The notes beneath the pieces were generated by a model that ran no database searches, was not told the origin of the DNA, and was given only the letters and a program-made list of their open reading frames with translations. Both the position numbers and the translations under genes were made by a program. From the NCBI GenBank assembly GCA_015228695.1, contig JADGDA010000131.1, forward strand, positions 1-7,050: DNA of 7,050 nt, written 5' to 3'. This document shows, one piece after another, positions 6,566-7,050 of this stretch; the first letter of the stretch is position 1; the number at the start of each line of letters is the position of its first letter. Origin of the DNA: Alphaproteobacteria bacterium (GTDB taxonomy: Bacteria; Pseudomonadota; Alphaproteobacteria; Rhodospirillales; Rhodospirillaceae).

Positions 6566-7050
6566 ATGACGGATTGGAGGAGGCTGGGGCGGCGATGCGT
6601 GATCGCTGTTCTTCTTGCGTTGCCGGCCTACGGGGCGGCGCCTTCGTCCGCTGCCGACGCTCCCGCTCAGATCATCGGGGTGATCGATCTGCGCGGCGTC
6701 GTCATGGAGTCCTCGGCGGGGGCGTCCGTCATGAAGCAGCGGGAGTCTCTCCGCAGCGCCCTCAAGGCCTCGGTCGCCAAGGAGGAAAAGGCTCTCCGCG
6801 ATTCGGAACAGGAACTCAGCCGGAGCCGGACGCTCATCACCGCCGAGGCGTTTGCGGAAAAACAGAAAGCCCTGGGGGCGCGCGTCGTCGAAGCCCAGAG
6901 GTCCGTCGAAGTCCGCCGCCGGGGGATCGACATGACCGCCGGCGAGGGGCTGGACAAGCTTGAAAAGAAGGTGCTGGAAGTCGCGGCCACGATCGCGAGG
7001 GATCGGGGCATGAACATCGTTCTCCATTCCTCCCAGACGGTCTTCTTCGA
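6566..7050 (+). CDS. skp: OmpH/Skp-family periplasmic chaperone, 5' part (3' end cut by window edge)
   Basis: Skp is a trimeric periplasmic chaperone whose coiled-coil arms hold unfolded outer-membrane proteins on the way to the BAM complex. The frame is open for 161 codons to the window edge with no stop. The N-terminus MTDWRRLGRRCVIAVLLALP is a basic, then hydrophobic signal peptide, with likely cleavage between about residues 23 and 30. The mature protein begins with IIGVIDLRGVVMESSAGASV at 36-55, matching the OmpH pattern of a short beta-strand (I-x-V-I-D) followed by a V-x-x-x-S-x-A-G turn. A long charged helix at about 57-140, rich in Lys, Glu, Arg and Gln, fits the coiled-coil arm. The returning strand is MNIVLHSSQTVFF, as in the family's body domain. 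The expected full length is about 170-210 residues, so only a short tail is missing. Position directly after bamA is the classical arrangement. Sequence conservation in this family is low, so the call rests on architecture plus context. Confidence 0.9.
   Translation, partial: MTDWRRLGRRCVIAVLLALPAYGAAPSSAADAPAQIIGVIDLRGVVMESSAGASVMKQRESLRSALKASVAKEEKALRDSEQELSRSRTLITAEAFAEKQKALGARVVEAQRSVEVRRRGIDMTAGEGLDKLEKKVLEVAATIARDRGMNIVLHSSQTVFF

Noticed and set aside
6566..6660. Tat signal in Skp suggested by two Arg-Arg pairs (RRLGRR)
   Set aside because: The pattern S/T-R-R-x-F-L-K is not met and Skp proteins are Sec substrates. The arginines are simply the basic n-region.
1..7050. CRISPR arrays, tRNA/rRNA genes, insertion sequences, toxin-antitoxin pairs or another novel system
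   Set aside because: The window is almost completely filled with seven recognised housekeeping genes in canonical order. No spaced repeats, cloverleaf-like segment, inverted terminal repeats or unexplained gap over 50 bases could be seen.

Overview
This window is a compact piece of a well-known, conserved bacterial envelope-biogenesis cluster, all on the + strand: 3' end of frr, then uppS, cdsA, dxr, rseP, bamA and the 5' part of skp/ompH. The two end genes are cut by the window edges. DNA is GC-rich (by eye about two-thirds G+C) with a strong G/C third-position bias. The gene order and protein features (single-PDZ RseP, RTSGE variant in UppS, alphaproteobacterial-looking POTRA sequences in BamA) suggest an alphaproteobacterium, probably Rhodospirillales-like. 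This taxonomic placement is inference from gene order and sequence style, not from a search.

Layout: frr (1-304, ribosome recycling) overlaps uppS (304-1041, undecaprenyl diphosphate synthase) by one base. cdsA (best start GTG 1050, to 1862, CDP-diacylglycerol synthase) follows after 8 bases. dxr (best start GTG 1867, to 3030, first committed step of the MEP isoprenoid pathway) follows after 4 bases. After a 47-base gap comes rseP (3078-4226, intramembrane site-2 protease), then bamA after 16 bases (4243-6564, outer-membrane barrel assembly), then skp/ompH after 1 base (6566 to beyond the window end, periplasmic chaperone). No gap exceeds 50 bases, and no terminator or convincing promoter is visible, so the genes look co-transcribed.

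Functionally the genes link up. Dxr feeds the C5 isoprenoid pool, UppS turns it into the C55 lipid carrier for peptidoglycan and polysaccharides, and CdsA makes the phospholipid precursor. RseP processes membrane proteins, Skp escorts unfolded outer-membrane proteins through the periplasm, and BamA inserts them. In relatives the cluster usually continues into lpxD-fabZ-lpxA (lipid A synthesis), which is expected just past the right edge.

I found no mobile element, CRISPR array, RNA gene, pseudogene or unknown gene, and no sign of a previously undescribed system. The points worth a second look are small: non-ATG starts that automated calling would misplace, several G/C homopolymer tracts of 7-8 bases in essential genes, and the single-PDZ form of RseP.
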